Shown: piece after piece, positions 1-10,224 of the stretch | Numbering within the stretch: position 1 is the first letter of the stretch | Layout: each line of letters opens with the position of its first letter | NCBI GenBank assembly: GCA_023548195.1 | Contig: JAJHZJ010000577.1 | Coordinates: 248,001 to 312,000, forward strand | Direction of reading: 5' to 3' | Source of the DNA: Bettongia penicillata ogilbyi | Taxonomy: Eukaryota > Chordata > Mammalia > Diprotodontia > Potoroidae | Length of the DNA stretch: 64,000 bases | The notes under the pieces: generated by a model | Databases searched by the model: none | Told to the model about the DNA's origin: nothing | Seen by the model: only the letters and a program-made list of their open reading frames with translations | Translations under genes and position numbers: made by a program

Positions 1-104
1 TAAATTGTTATTGTGTTATGAAAATGCTTGTTTTATTCCATAAATTAAAAATAAAATTTAAAAAGTCATAAAAAATAAATTCTATTTGAAAGAGAAATTA
101 TATA

Positions 105-105
<1 letters not shown>

Positions 106-145
<40 letters not shown>
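106..145. repeat. (TG)n dinucleotide microsatellite, about 20 units
   Basis: Uninterrupted TG/GT run read directly from the sequence, embedded in AT-rich DNA with no recognised repeat on its left side. Confidence 0.97.
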
Positions 146-148
<3 letters not shown>

Positions 149-264
149 GAATCTCTCACATGGGAATGTGGAATTTTGTTTGATGAGTTATTCATTTTTT
201 GAAAGAAAAAATTAAAAAAAAACCCTGCCTATTATCTTTGGCCACAAATAGGCAAGTAGATAGA

Positions 265-515
265 TAGAGAATTGGGGCTGGAGTCAGGAAAAGCTGAGTT
301 TTGATCCTGCCTTATTCATGTTCTAGTTATGTGACTACAGGCAAGTTGCCCAATCTCTATCTGCCTAAATTTCTTCTATAAAATGGGAATAAAAATAGTA
401 CATTTTTTCTGGGTTTCTTATGGAGATAAAATAAAATAATTATAAAATGGTTTGCAAAAATTAAAGTATTAGACAATAACAATTATCATATTGCTATTAT
501 TATCATTAATTAGAG
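265..515 (+). mobile_element. MIR/THER1-type CORE-SINE, decayed
   Basis: The sequence runs in canonical MIR order: 'ggctggagtcaggaa', a degenerate B-box region, 'gtgactacaggcaagttgcc', then 'ctataaaatgggaata', then an AT-rich 3' part with 'tattattatcattaat'. The order is that of a tRNA-derived SINE with a CORE domain and an L2-like 3' end. Divergence is high, so this is an old copy. Confidence 0.8.
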
Positions 516-519
516 TCTT

Positions 520-1685
520 GTGTAGAGATAGAGGGACAGATTTTTTGCATTCCCATTCAGCCCCATGATACTAAGAATCTGATTCTAAAAATGTGTTGTT
601 AGTAATTTTATCTTGTTAGAAAAGATCATCAAGTGATGTCTAATGGGTTGCCTCTATCTAATCCTAATGATTTTTCCAAAGGACATTTTCCCATAGATTG
701 CATTAATCTGAAATCATTTCCAGAAGAATAATTTAGGCATTCTCCTTATCACTTGAAATTGCATGATTAGTTTTTTCTCCTCTCTGTGCATTCATTTTCT
801 AGTTTTATTGAGCCTAAACTTCTTTTTCATGTACAAAAGGGCAATAACACTCTCAGAAAGAGATGGGCTTAGACTCAGCTCTTTTCATGCTATAATTTTA
901 TTTTTTAAATCTGCTTACAGGGGCTATTTCAGGAGGGGAGAAGTTCTAGCCTTCAGACAGACAGTAGCTTCTGCACTGACTGACCATCTCTATCTTATTG
1001 GCCATATAATTTTAAATACAGCTCATCCCTTTTTCCCCATCTTGTCCTAGGAAGCCCAGAAGGAATGGTTAAATCTGTTTTGACCCTACTCTCTTCCACT
1101 TTTCACATTTAATGTTGGGTAACCTTCCTGTTACTGTATCAGGCTTTTTGGTGATGTTATATGCAGTGTCAAGGGCTGGTGTCCTCAGGACAGCCTACTT
1201 TCTCTGACTCAATCTGTAGGGGAGAGAGGTCTGTCATCAATATGTTTGAGAGGATGGTCAACTTTCCATGGACTTAGATGGAGACTGACTGCATACGTGT
1301 TGAAGTAACATAATTTCTGGGCTAAATACCTCTATTTCCTTTCAAGAGCTAGTTTTAGCTCAAAGCCTCCCTCCCCTACTTAGTCTTTTTTCTTCCTTAA
1401 AGATCCTTTCCTTCCATTTGCCAGAAATCTCTTACCTCTATTGCATCTGCTAGGCAATTTCAGGGCTTATCTTCTCTCATTCTTACTAGAAAAGGATGCA
1501 TGTTCAACTCACATATCTTGCTTCTGCAGGTCAATACGTGAGAGGAAATACTGGATGATACCAATAATCTTTAGCACACCTGCTATGAAGGACAGCTAAA
1601 CAGGGCTTATGAAGGACAAAGAAAATGAAATGTACTCATTCAGAGTAAAGGATGTCTTGTATTCTGCTTCTCAGTTCAAAGCAAC
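520..1685. other. unassigned AT-rich DNA, no gene recognised
   Basis: I see no repeat family that I can name and no convincing coding. An open frame at 763-1050 would encode about 95 residues with a hydrophobic start, but it has no recognisable domain, intron signals or codon pattern. Polypyrimidine patches near 1370-1420 could be splice-like by chance. Confidence 0.5.
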
Positions 1686-2120
1686 ACTTATTAAACACTT
1701 TCTTTGTGAAAAGCATATACTAGACACTGGGGAGGTATGATCTGGGTGAAAAACATGGAGCTAAGAGATATAGTCCAGTTAAAGGAGCCAACTTATATAC
1801 AAATAACTATAATAACACATGATTAGTGTTATTATATTATATTATTATTAGTCAGTGCATTAAAAGTAGCATAAGTCCCATATCAACTATTTAGGGGAGG
1901 AGAATTCCATTGCCAGTATAGGTGGGATAGAGAACTTAGGGACGGCTTTTTGGAAGAGCTGTCTTGAGCCAATGCTTAAATCATTGGATAGGAATTCAAT
2001 AGGTAAAGAATATGGAGGCGGGCATTCCAGGTATACGGAACAAAGAGAGAAATGGCGGTAGGGAAGCACAAGGTCTGAGCAGGGGATTGTTGGAGCTACT
2101 GATGAGTAGAGCTAGAGCAG
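1686..2120 (+). repeat. dispersed repeat family A, degraded copy
   Basis: The block order matches other copies in this window (5935-6440, 20880-21800, 41225-41665). It starts with a 'ttattaaacac...tagacactgggga' head, then a 'ggaagagctgtcttgagccaatgcttaaa' block, then 'ggcgggcattccaggtat'. I recognise the family as a common marsupial interspersed repeat but cannot give its database name. No ORF is visible. Confidence 0.6.
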
Positions 2121-2133
2121 CAGTGGAGATCCG

Positions 2134-2235
2134 ATGAACAATTTCATGTATTTATAGAAACTTACTTTAGAGGTTATTCCAAATTGGCATTTTTGCAGCA
2201 GTTCAGATTGACCTAGGGTCTGATTCCCCAAATTC
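2134..2235 (+). repeat. direct repeat copy 1 (partner at 3623-3722)
   Basis: About 100 bp here, including 'cttactttag' and 'ccaaattggcat', recurs about 1.5 kb downstream in the same orientation with scattered substitutions and the shared 'ctagggtc' end. It is either a small local duplication or two members of an unnamed dispersed repeat. Confidence 0.75.
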
Positions 2236-2282
2236 AAACCATATTTGAAAAGTGTCCTCACTCAAGGGGAATGGAGTAAACA

Positions 2283-2512
2283 TCTGGATGACACCTACTA
2301 CGTGCCAGGCACTGCGCTAACACTCTACAGATACTATCTCATTTGATATTCACAACAACCTTGGGAGATAGTTGCTTTATTACTATCCCTATTTTACAGT
2401 TGAGGAAACTGCAGAGTCACGTAGCTAAGTAAATATCTGAGGCACAATTGAAATTTAAGTCTTCCTGACTCCAGACTTAGCACTCTATCCATTGTGCCAC
2501 CTACTTGGATCT
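2283..2512 (-). mobile_element. MIR/THER1-type CORE-SINE, near full length
   Basis: It is read on the plus strand as the reverse complement. Segments in order are 'tgccaggcactgcgctaa', 'cctattttacagttgagga', a CORE remnant, 'gtcttcctgactcc' and 'ctctatccattgtgccacct' (reverse of the tRNA-like head). Confidence 0.9.
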
Positions 2513-2519
2513 GTAAAGC

Positions 2520-3200
2520 TTTTCAGATATACCTGGAGAACAGTGAAAAGTTTATAGCAGAAACCAACGATTGCTTAATTGTTTCTCCTAAGCACCTGGA
2601 AATTAACAGTACTCTGATCTATGGTCATCTGCACAAATGATCACACTTTGGCATGTTTTCAATCTTTGGTAGTATTCAAGTGGAAGAGGAAGCATACTGA
2701 TTGACTTTCTGTCAGGAAGTCCATCTATTGGGATAGACCCAATTAGCCCTTGACAAACAAGTTATTATACTTAACTTATTACCTCGAAATTCCTCTAATA
2801 TTTTGCTTTGTTACCAGGAAGGAAGGTATAATTTGTGGGGTCCTGTGAGTCTTTTAGTCATTGATAACTGTCAGTAGGTTATTTATACTATTTTAATCCA
2901 GGAATTTCATTGCTGTGAGTGAGTCTTTTTTTACTTTTCAACATATATTAGAGAGTTGAATGCTAGTGTCTAAAGCAGATGGGATGAAGCAGAAGTGGTT
3001 GAAATTAGCTGAACGATTAACAGATGGAAAGAATGACATAGTTTCATATGTTTTACAGTGGTGAAGATTTACATAAAATCTTAGAGAATTCTGTAAGATA
3101 GAGATCCCCAGAAAATTGATTAGAAAGTACCTTTTTTAAAGTGGGTTGTCATCACTCTCCTAGTCTACCAATCAATCAGCCGTCATTGTCATCATCAAGA
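2520..3200. other. unassigned stretch
   Basis: Mixed AT-rich sequence without recognisable repeats, RNA genes or credible ORFs. Confidence 0.5.
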
Positions 3201-3203
3201 ACA

Positions 3204-3365
3204 TCTTGTTTTGTTCTTTTTCATGTTTTTGCTTCATTCTTGTTATTTTCTTCCTTCTTTTCTTCCTCTGCCCCTTCTTCCTCTCTTTCTCCTTCTCTAT
3301 TTCCTCCTTCTCTTCTTCTCCTTCTTTTTCTCTTCCTCCTCCATCTCCTCCTCTTCCCTCCACTA
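3204..3365. repeat. degenerate polypyrimidine (TTC/CTT/TCC) tract
   Basis: Low-complexity C/T-rich run. It opens all three plus frames as Ser/Phe/Leu/Pro-rich peptides and the minus strand as a Glu/Lys/Arg-rich one. These are compositional artefacts, not genes. Confidence 0.9.
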
Positions 3366-3622
3366 CCGTATCCGTCATCATCGTTGCCACTGTCATGAAG
3401 TCCAAACCTTAACTGTTAAAATTTCAGTCCAGCTGACATTCTCATCATGGAATAGAATGTGACTGGCAGTTGTCCGTCCTCCTTAATTTCCCTTTGGAAC
3501 TTTGCTATAAGTAGTATTTTGCTACCCTGGACTCAGGGACTTCACCTTTCTCCTCACCTAAGTCCCTTTTTAAGCAATTCACAATAAATAAATACCTTCC
3601 AGGGATCTCCAAGCTTGGAAAA

Positions 3623-3722
3623 GATGAACAACTTTATGTATTCATGGAAACTTACTTTAGGAGTTACTCCAAATTGGCATTATTGTAGTAGTCCAGATTG
3701 AACTAGGGTCTTTTCCCCAAAA
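3623..3722 (+). repeat. direct repeat copy 2 (partner at 2134-2235)
   Basis: It shares 'gatgaaca', 'cttactttag', 'ccaaattggcat', a 'cagattga' block and 'ctagggtc' with the upstream copy, in the same order and spacing. By eye identity is about 80 percent. Confidence 0.75.
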
Positions 3723-3724
3723 TT

Positions 3725-4265
3725 TGGGAACTACTCCACTGAAGTCAGAATGCAATCTCCTATTGTATGATAGGTTATCTAGAAAGAGAGTGAAGAACGA
3801 TCCAATTCCATCATGATCAATAACCGCAAGCTGTTGACAAGGAGAGGTCACTTTCTCTTTTAAACTCTGTTGGACAATGACTTAAATTAAGAGAGGTTGA
3901 GTAGCAAATTTCATACATAAGAGGATCTCCCACTATTTCAAGTTGATGAAAAATCTTATCTTACAAAAATTGCTTCCCATCATGGGGACAAGAAGAAAAA
4001 AAGAAGTTACAGCCATGGTTTAAATTTATACACCCTGTTTTCTGAACCACATGGAGACTCTCTTCACTATCATAGACAGATGAGAAGAGAATGAGGGAGA
4101 GGATAACAGAGTGAGACAAAAGAGAGAAGGGCAAGAAAGAGGTAGAATCAGAAAAAGGAAAGGACAAATAAAAGAGACAAAAGAAAGATGGATGTGAGAG
4201 AGCGAATGTCACAAACAATTGCCTCAGTTGTGCATCAGTGACAGCAATAACACAACTGACCGACT
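3725..4265. other. unassigned stretch with a purine-rich patch
   Basis: 4075-4200 is GA-rich on the plus strand. Nothing else is recognisable. Confidence 0.4.
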
Positions 4266-4267
4266 TT

Positions 4268-4640
4268 TGATCTAGGCATCTTTTTTCCATTCACCAATGA
4301 ACATGCCATGTAGCATAGAATCATAAACCTTGCTAACGTCAAGATAGATGAGATCTGTCTCTTCCTCTCAGTCTGCCAAGGCTGTCACTCAAGCTGACAA
4401 GACTTTATTTTATGAAGATATGTTGGTTGTCAGGCACTACTTTTATCATATCAAGCAGATTTTAAATTGATTTTGTGGTTTTTTTCCCCCTCCTGGTATT
4501 GTCCTATTTATAGAGTTTATGTTTACAGGTCTACTTTTCAGGGTTATCCCTTTTCTTTTCCTTTTTAAGCATTAGTACCCAGGGTAGCATCATTTTTGTG
4601 TTCAAGAATTTTTCCATGTTTCATGAAATTCCATGAAATT
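4268..4640 (-). mobile_element. CR1/L3-type LINE remnant, reverse-transcriptase region
   Basis: On the minus strand, 4360 down to 4290 translates as a run resembling DLIYLDVSKVYDS. This matches the CR1/L3-clade RT motif A consensus (Y-L-D-x-S-K-A-F-D-S), including the catalytic Asp. The plus-strand reading 'acaggtctacttttcaggg' near 4528 fits the later part of the same RT region. Stops and frame breaks mean it is not coding. Clade assignment rests on motif recall, not a search. Confidence 0.55.
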
Positions 4641-4644
4641 TGAG

Positions 4645-5820
4645 AGCTTTTTCACTGAAATCAGATTGTATCTCCATTTCACTGGTCTTGCTTGAACCAA
4701 GTTTCAGCCTTGGGTTAGATAATCATCATGGAGACAAGAAGGTTCAGGATGATATAGAAGTCATTAGTTTCCTTGAGATGGAGAGAGAGTGCTTGAACAA
4801 AAGAAAGGTCAGCAGAAACAAAAGGTGGGGTATCAAAGGTGCCCAGTTTCATTTATTTCTCAGTTCTCCCAGCAACTGAGCATCTTCTCCATCTGGAAGA
4901 TATGTTCTAGGTCTTTGGAAGTATTTATCTGCTGGTAGGAAAAGGTGATTCCTTGAGGTCCCTAAATGGGCTAAGTAAAAATGTGCTTCAAAACTACTTC
5001 CTTCCTTAGTCTCTGATTTCATCCCCGGTATCACCATTTGAGCTTGCTTTTGTTTGCTATGTAGCCTGACCTTCCTGGCGAACAGTAAGTACTGTATACA
5101 AAACATCTAAGTATGGCTTAATGGACAGGTTTAACCTCCAACTGTTAACTAATGACATTAACTAGTATACCAGTAAGACAGGTAAATTTGACTAGAATGA
5201 ATCAATTGACCAAAATTTTGTCCCTGCTTCAAGATCAGTTGCTGTGTGGTACAGAAAGACTCTGTATCTAGAGTCAAGAGACTTTAGTAGGTAGTATCAT
5301 AAGTTTCTCAGTGTGAAAAAAAAGACATGAGGAATTTTGTAATTGTCAATTAAAACTTAAGCAAGCTGGCATCCTATCATGGGAACAGGCAAAAAGAATA
5401 CTTTATATGAATAAGTAGAAACTAGTGGTGGTGGTGAGAAGAGCATCCAGAACAGAGGTGCAGTGGTTAGAGAGATGACAGGAAGAGATGGGGTCCTGGA
5501 GGTCACTCAGAGGTCAGAAGAGAAAAAAAAGGTAGGGACATAAAGGATATTGATGTCAAAAAATGTAGCAATACATAAAATGGTCTAAGAGGAGAAGGGA
5601 AAGAAGAAAAAAGAATGTGGAAAATGGCTGGCACTTGGATTCTTTTTGAGACCCTCTTGGAGACAAGAGCTATGGGTAGCTTTTATTTAATTGGAATATG
5701 GTCTGGGAAGAGTATACCAAATTTAAAAGGAACAGAATAGATGAAAAGGAGTGTGGAATATTTACTTAAGAAGACATGGTCACATATGAAAATACATAAA
5801 TTGGAATAAGAAATAAGAAT
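4645..5820. other. unassigned stretch
   Basis: AT-rich DNA with a GA-rich zone at about 5445-5620. I could not assign it to a repeat family. The open frames at 4640-4879 and 4849-5106 overlap on opposite strands and show no domain. Confidence 0.4.
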
Positions 5821-5825
5821 TTGAG

Positions 5826-5930
5826 TGTAGGTCAATGGGAACTAAGTGATGCAGTGGATAGAGTGCTGGACATAGAGTCCAGAAGACCTGATGAGTTCGA
5901 ATCTAGCATCAGACATTGACTAAATTTGTT
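5826..5930 (+). mobile_element. tRNA-type SINE head, 3' truncated
   Basis: It contains 'actaagtgatgcagtgga', 'tagagtgctggacatagagt' and a B-box-like 'gagttcgaatc'. It stops where family A begins. Confidence 0.8.
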
Positions 5931-5931
5931 A

Positions 5932-6442
5932 GTCAATAAACATTAATCATATACCTTCAATGTAAGAGGCACTGTGCTGAGGTGGGGATACAAAGAAAGG
6001 TAGAAGACAATCCCTTGGGAAGCTTGAATCTAATGGAAGAGATGACTTGCAAATGATTATTTATAAAGAAGACATATCTATGTGATGAATTAGAGATAAT
6101 ACCAAGAGAAAAATAAAAGAATTAAGAGAGGTTGGAACAGCTTTCCCATAGAGGGTAAAATTTTAAGGACTGGAAGGAAGTCAGAGAATCCAGGAGGCAG
6201 AGATGAGGAAGGAGAGCATTTTGCATTTAAGGGACGGCCAGCAAAAATACCTGGAGCTGGGAGATGGAGTGTATTATTTGAGGAAGAGCAAGAAGACCAC
6301 CATCACTGTACTGGAGTATTTGGGGTGGGAGGCAGTGGGAAGATGGGAGGTAAAAGAAGACTGGAGGGTGGGGGGGCTTATCCACACCAAACAGGATATA
6401 CTACTTGATTTGGAAGGTGATAGGGAGCCACTGGAATTAACT
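5932..6442 (+). repeat. dispersed repeat family A, best-preserved head-to-middle copy
   Basis: Ordered blocks are: a 'caataaacatt' head, 'ggcactgtgctgaggtgggg', 'tacaaagaaaggtagaagac', 'gaggaaggagagcatttt', 'ctgggagatggagtgta', 'ggtgatagggagccactgga'. This is the same block order as at 1686, 20880 and 41225. The open frame at 6203-6529 lies within it and is not a gene. Confidence 0.75.
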
Positions 6443-6445
6443 TCA

Positions 6446-6600
6446 CTCATCCTCAGTTTCCTTGTCTTTAAAATTGGAATAACAATAGCACCTATCTTCC
6501 AGTGTTGTTGTAAGGATGGAATGAGATAATATTTGTAAAGTGCTTTGAAAACCTTGAAGCACTATGTAAATGGTTATTATTAATAATAATAATAATAATT
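6446..6600 (+). mobile_element. MIR/THER1 3' half
   Basis: 'ctcagtttccttgtcttta', 'gttgttgtaaggatggaatg', 'tttgtaaagtgctttgaa' and a TAA-rich end are the standard 3' half of the SINE. It abuts family A directly. Confidence 0.85.
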
Positions 6601-6880
6601 TGCCAGGGAATATACTACTGACCAACTAGGCAGAAAGAGGAAAATAAATGAGTTCAGAAAAATGATCGTAAACCTATCACAGAAGTGGGGTATAGTCCTA
6701 ATGGGAGAAATCTATTATCAAGACATGTTTTACAAGTTTCCATTTTTTGCACATATTTTCTTTATTGATGAAGACATTCTTTTGTGATGGAAAGGAGAGA
6801 CACAAAGTTGTAAACAGGGTGTTGAAATTCAATATGTATGATGAGATAGCATGAAAGCACCTATCCACCCTAAATGAGTT
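6600..6880. other. unassigned stretch
   Basis: It lies just upstream of the recognisable CR1/L3-type fragment and may be its unrecognised 5' continuation. Confidence 0.3.
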
Positions 6881-6884
6881 GAAA

Positions 6885-7205
6885 TATTTAGGACTAGACA
6901 AGCTATAATTCAAAATACTGAAAGGACTGGAGATGTCCTAATCACTGAGCTGTCAGTGATCTTAAAAAATACTGGTGAAAGGAAGAGATGCTGTGTAACT
7001 GGAGATAAGCCAATTGTCCTATTTTCAGAAAGAAAGTCGGGGGGGAAGGGAGAAGATGGATTCTTAAGAGTATCTGCTGATGCACTTAGCTGTAATTACT
7101 GGCAACATTCTAGAATATATTATTAAATGGATGGTTTGTGAGCAAAGAAAGGATGAGGACTAAGAGTTCAGCAGAGCAAGTCATGCTAGGTTAACTTCAT
7201 CTCAG
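6885..7205 (+). mobile_element. CR1/L3-type LINE remnant, RT finger/palm region
   Basis: The plus strand reads 'gatgctgtgtaactggaga', then a polypurine step, then 'ctggcaacattctagaata' and 'tattattaaatggatggttt', then 'caagtcatgctaggttaact'. This follows the CR1/L3-type RT coding order (..W..A.V.PI.K, ..GKILE.II, ..K.CLTNL). Frames are broken. It ends at the ATCT array. Confidence 0.5.
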
Positions 7206-7208
7206 CTC

Positions 7209-7209
7209 A

Positions 7210-7261
<52 letters not shown>

Positions 7262-7288
7262 ACATACCATCTATCTATCCATCCATCC

Positions 7289-7352
<64 letters not shown>

Positions 7353-7374
7353 CCTTATCTGTCTGTCTATCTCC

Positions 7375-7425
<51 letters not shown>

Positions 7426-7430
7426 CATAT
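7209..7430. repeat. (ATCT)n tetranucleotide array with CATC and CTGT interruptions
   Basis: Long ATCT/CTAT runs at about 7211-7260, 7290-7352 and 7375-7425 are separated by short variants ('cacatacc', 'atccatccat', 'cctatct'). Likely length-polymorphic. Confidence 0.97.
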
Positions 7431-7439
7431 ACATAATCT

Positions 7440-8390
7440 CAATTTATACAAATTTATCTACATATATGTTTTATTGATGCCTTTTGTTTTTAGATCACAA
7501 TCATTTTTCTGGACATTAGCCACCCCCAGTATTTACGCCTCCATTCTCCATATCCCCAGCTTTCCTTTGTAACAAATGACGGATAATCAAAAGCAATCAA
7601 AACATTGATTTTGTCAAACTGTGTGCAAAATTCTATACCTACACTTTTCTACTTCTCCAATGAGAGATGAGTGTTGTTTTCCCTCATCTCTTCTCAGAAA
7701 TCAAGATTCATCATTATAATTATTCATATCTCAGCTTCATTTTATTATTCTTTCATTTAACATCACTGGAGTCACTTCACATATGTTTTGGATCTGCCTA
7801 CTTCATGCTGCATACACATCTTTTTGTGTTTCTCTGAATTTCTCAAAGTTGTCATTTCTTATAGTGTAATAACATTATTTTACATTCATTTGTCATAATT
7901 TTTAGTCGTTGTCCAATTGTGAGGGATACCCACAGTGTGCCTGCTTCTTTGGTATCACAAAGAGTGATTTTTTGAATAATTTGGTATACATGACAACTTT
8001 TCTTTCTGTCTTTGACTTCCTTGCAAACATGTATCAGTAGTGGGATCCCTGTGTCCAAGAGTGCCAACAATTTAGGATTTCTTCCAAATCATAGCTCTGA
8101 AAATAATGTATTAATGTGTTTATTATTCCACAATAATGCAACATTGCCAAAATCTTGGGTACAATGTAAATACTCAGAGTTGTTTTAGTATCAGTTTCAT
8201 TTATTACTGGTGATTTAGAGCAATATTCCACATGGTTGCTAATAGTTCTTTTGAGAACTATTTGTTTATACCTTTTGACCACTTGTCAGTTGAGGAATGG
8301 CTCTTAGTCATATATTTGTTTTAATTTCCTGTATGTCTTGTTTGTCAGATACTTGTTAGAGATATTTGTTGCAAATATTCTCCCCTTCGT
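7440..8390 (-). mobile_element. L1 LINE 3'-UTR fragment, decayed
   Basis: On the plus strand it has the reverse-complement signature of the mammalian L1 3' terminal region. Segments include a 'cattatttacattcatttgtca'-like block near 7870, 'tagtagtgggatccctg' near 8036, a 'cagagttgttttagtatcag' block near 8176, 'tggtgatttagagca' and 'cctttgaccacttgtcagtt' near 8272. No coding remains. Confidence 0.7.
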
Positions 8391-8423
8391 CCCCTCCCCC
8401 GCTTTATTTATCCTTTTTTGTCC

Positions 8424-8582
8424 TAGAATGCTGGACCTGGAATCAGCGAGAATTGAGTTCAAAGCTCATTTCAGACATTAGCTGCTTGACCCTGGGCAAG
8501 TCACTTAACATCTTTGCTCCAGAGTTGTTGTGAGAATCAGATGAGGTACAGAGTATGGCACAAGGTATGTATTTAATAAATC
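8424..8582 (+). mobile_element. MIR/THER1-type SINE with internal deletion
   Basis: 'ctagaatgctggacctggaa', a B-box-like 'gagttcaaagctc', 'ccctgggcaagtcacttaac' and 'gttgttgtgagaatcagatg' appear in order. The element ends in 'tatttaataaat' immediately before the CCTT array, which probably grew from its tail. Confidence 0.9.
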
Positions 8583-8815
8583 TCTCCTTCCTTCCTTCCT
8601 TCCTTCCTTCCTTCCTTCCTTCCTTCCTTCCTTCCTTCCTTCCTTCCTTCCTTCCTTCCTCCCTCCCTCCCTGCCTCCTTCCTTCCTTCCTTCCTTCCTT
8701 CCTTCCTTCCTTCCTTCCTTCCTTCCTTCCTTCCTTCCTTCCTTCCTTCCTTCCTTCCTTCCTTCCTTCCTTCCTTCCTTCCTTCCTTCCTTCCTTCCTT
8801 CCTTCCTTCCCTCCT
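8583..8815. repeat. (CCTT)n tetranucleotide array, about 230 bp
   Basis: Near-pure TTCC/CCTT with a CCCT/GCCT interruption at about 8659-8676. It opens every frame as SFLP or KEGR repeats, which are artefacts. Confidence 0.98.
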
Positions 8816-8892
8816 CCCATTAACAACATTCTGTTGTTTCTCCATGGAGAATTTTCACGTAGCTCATTAAATATGTCAAATATACTTGTTGA

Positions 8893-9155
8893 ATTGAATC
8901 ATAACAATGATATCATTTACATAGCACTTCAAGTGTATGATTTCAAAGTCCTTTACAATTATCTCATTGAATTTTCTCAGTAACACTAGAAGGTAGCTAT
9001 TTTTATCTCCATTTTTGGAGATGAAGAAACTTCGGTGTACAGAGGTTAACTTGCCCAGGCATTTATAGCTACTAAGTTTCTGAGACCAGACTTGAGCCCA
9101 AGCTTTTCTGATTCCAGGTCCAGCATTCTTTCCACTGAACTACCTTGCTGTTTTC
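8893..9155 (-). mobile_element. MIR/THER1-type CORE-SINE, near full length
   Basis: The reverse-complement order is clear: 'cactagaaggtagctatttt', a 'ggagatgaagaaact' block, 'ttaacttgcccaggca', 'gattccaggtccagcattct', 'tccactgaactacctt'. Confidence 0.9.
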
Positions 9156-9412
9156 ATCCCATTACTTTGACTTTTACCAGTTTAGGCTTTAGTTAGAATG
9201 TGTGGGTTTTTTTTTTGAAATTACATGCTGTAAGAAAAAGAAGCTTTGCTGAGGAAAGTAATGGTGTAAACAGGTTTTAGGGAGGAATGTTTGCCTATTT
9301 AGAGGAATAGCTTCTCTCTAAATATTTTAGAGACACAAAGAGGTGAAAACTCCTTATGCTATGGATTTTATATGCTAGTTGTCATTAATACTTTTTAATG
9401 AATTATAGTAGG

Positions 9413-9503
9413 AGGGCTAGTACGAAGGATAAATTCCTGGTGGTGGTCAGGAAGAGCTGGGCTCATATTTTGTTTCTGATGTATACAAGCTGTGTGATCC
9501 CAA
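9413..9503 (+). mobile_element. MIR-type SINE 5' part
   Basis: 'ggtggtcaggaagagctggg' and 'tacaagctgtgtgatcc' resemble the 5' half of a MIR copy. It is cut by the next SINE at about 9507. Confidence 0.55.
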
Positions 9504-9506
9504 GAA

Positions 9507-9740
9507 AAGGCAACAAGGTGGTGCAGTGGATAGAACACTCACTGGATCTGGAATCAGGAAGATAAAATTTGGCCTCAGATACTTCCTAGATACTTGACCT
9601 CGGGCAAGTCAGTTAACCTCTTCAGAATCAGTTTCTTCATCTGTAAAATAGAGATCCTATTGAACAGGGTTGTTGTGAGATCAAATGAGATAACATATAC
9701 AGCACTGTACAAATGCCATCTATCATTAATGTAAATCTTT
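9507..9740 (+). mobile_element. MIR/THER1-type CORE-SINE, full length
   Basis: It carries a tRNA-like head ('aacaaggtggtgcagtgga'), a CORE block ('gacctcgggcaagtcagtta'), 'catctgtaaaatagagatcc', 'gttgttgtgagatcaaatga' and a 3' end 'gccatctatcatta'. Confidence 0.92.
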
Positions 9741-9754
9741 ATTTACTCGACAGG

Positions 9755-10165
9755 TACATTGATCCTGTGATCTGGTCTCCTGGATTGAATAAGATGCTCC
9801 ACCTCTCATCTTCAGGAATTTTCTCTGTCTTTTCCCCATGCCTGGAATATTCTCCTTTCTCATATTCCCCTACCTACAGACTTCCCTGGCTTCCTTTGAG
9901 TCCCAACTAAAATCCTCTCTTTTATGGAAAGCCTTTCCCAATGCCTCTTAATTCTAGTGCCATTCCTACGTCAATAATTTCCTATTATCCTGTCTATAGC
10001 TTGCTTTGTGTATATTTATTTCCATGTCATCTCTCCTGTTAGATGGTGAGCTCCTTGAGGGCAGAGATTGTCTTTGGTCTCTTTTTGTAACCCCAGCACC
10101 TAGCATAGTGCCTGACTTGTGGTGGTCACTTAATAAATGTTTGTCAATTGGTTTAATGTCTCAGT
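9755..10165 (+). mobile_element. L2 LINE 3' end
   Basis: The L2 3'-UTR order is visible: 'catgcctggaatattctcc', 'ctggcttcctttgagtccca', 'gaaagcctttcccaatgcc', 'gatggtgagctccttgaggg', 'agtgcctgacttgtgg', 'taataaatgtttgtcaattg'. L2 is the ancestral LINE whose 3' end MIR SINEs share. Confidence 0.88.
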
Positions 10166-10224
10166 TCTTTTGGAAAATCTCTAATGCTGAAACATTAGAG
10201 ATCAGTTGCTCAAACAGAACAGTT

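Noticed and set aside
7209..7430. CRISPR-like array
   Set aside because: Units are simple tetranucleotides without unique spacers, in eukaryotic DNA.
8443..8983. Open frames of 90-142 residues made of SFLP or KEGR repeats
   Set aside because: They are translations of the CCTT/GGAA array in both strands and have no other content.
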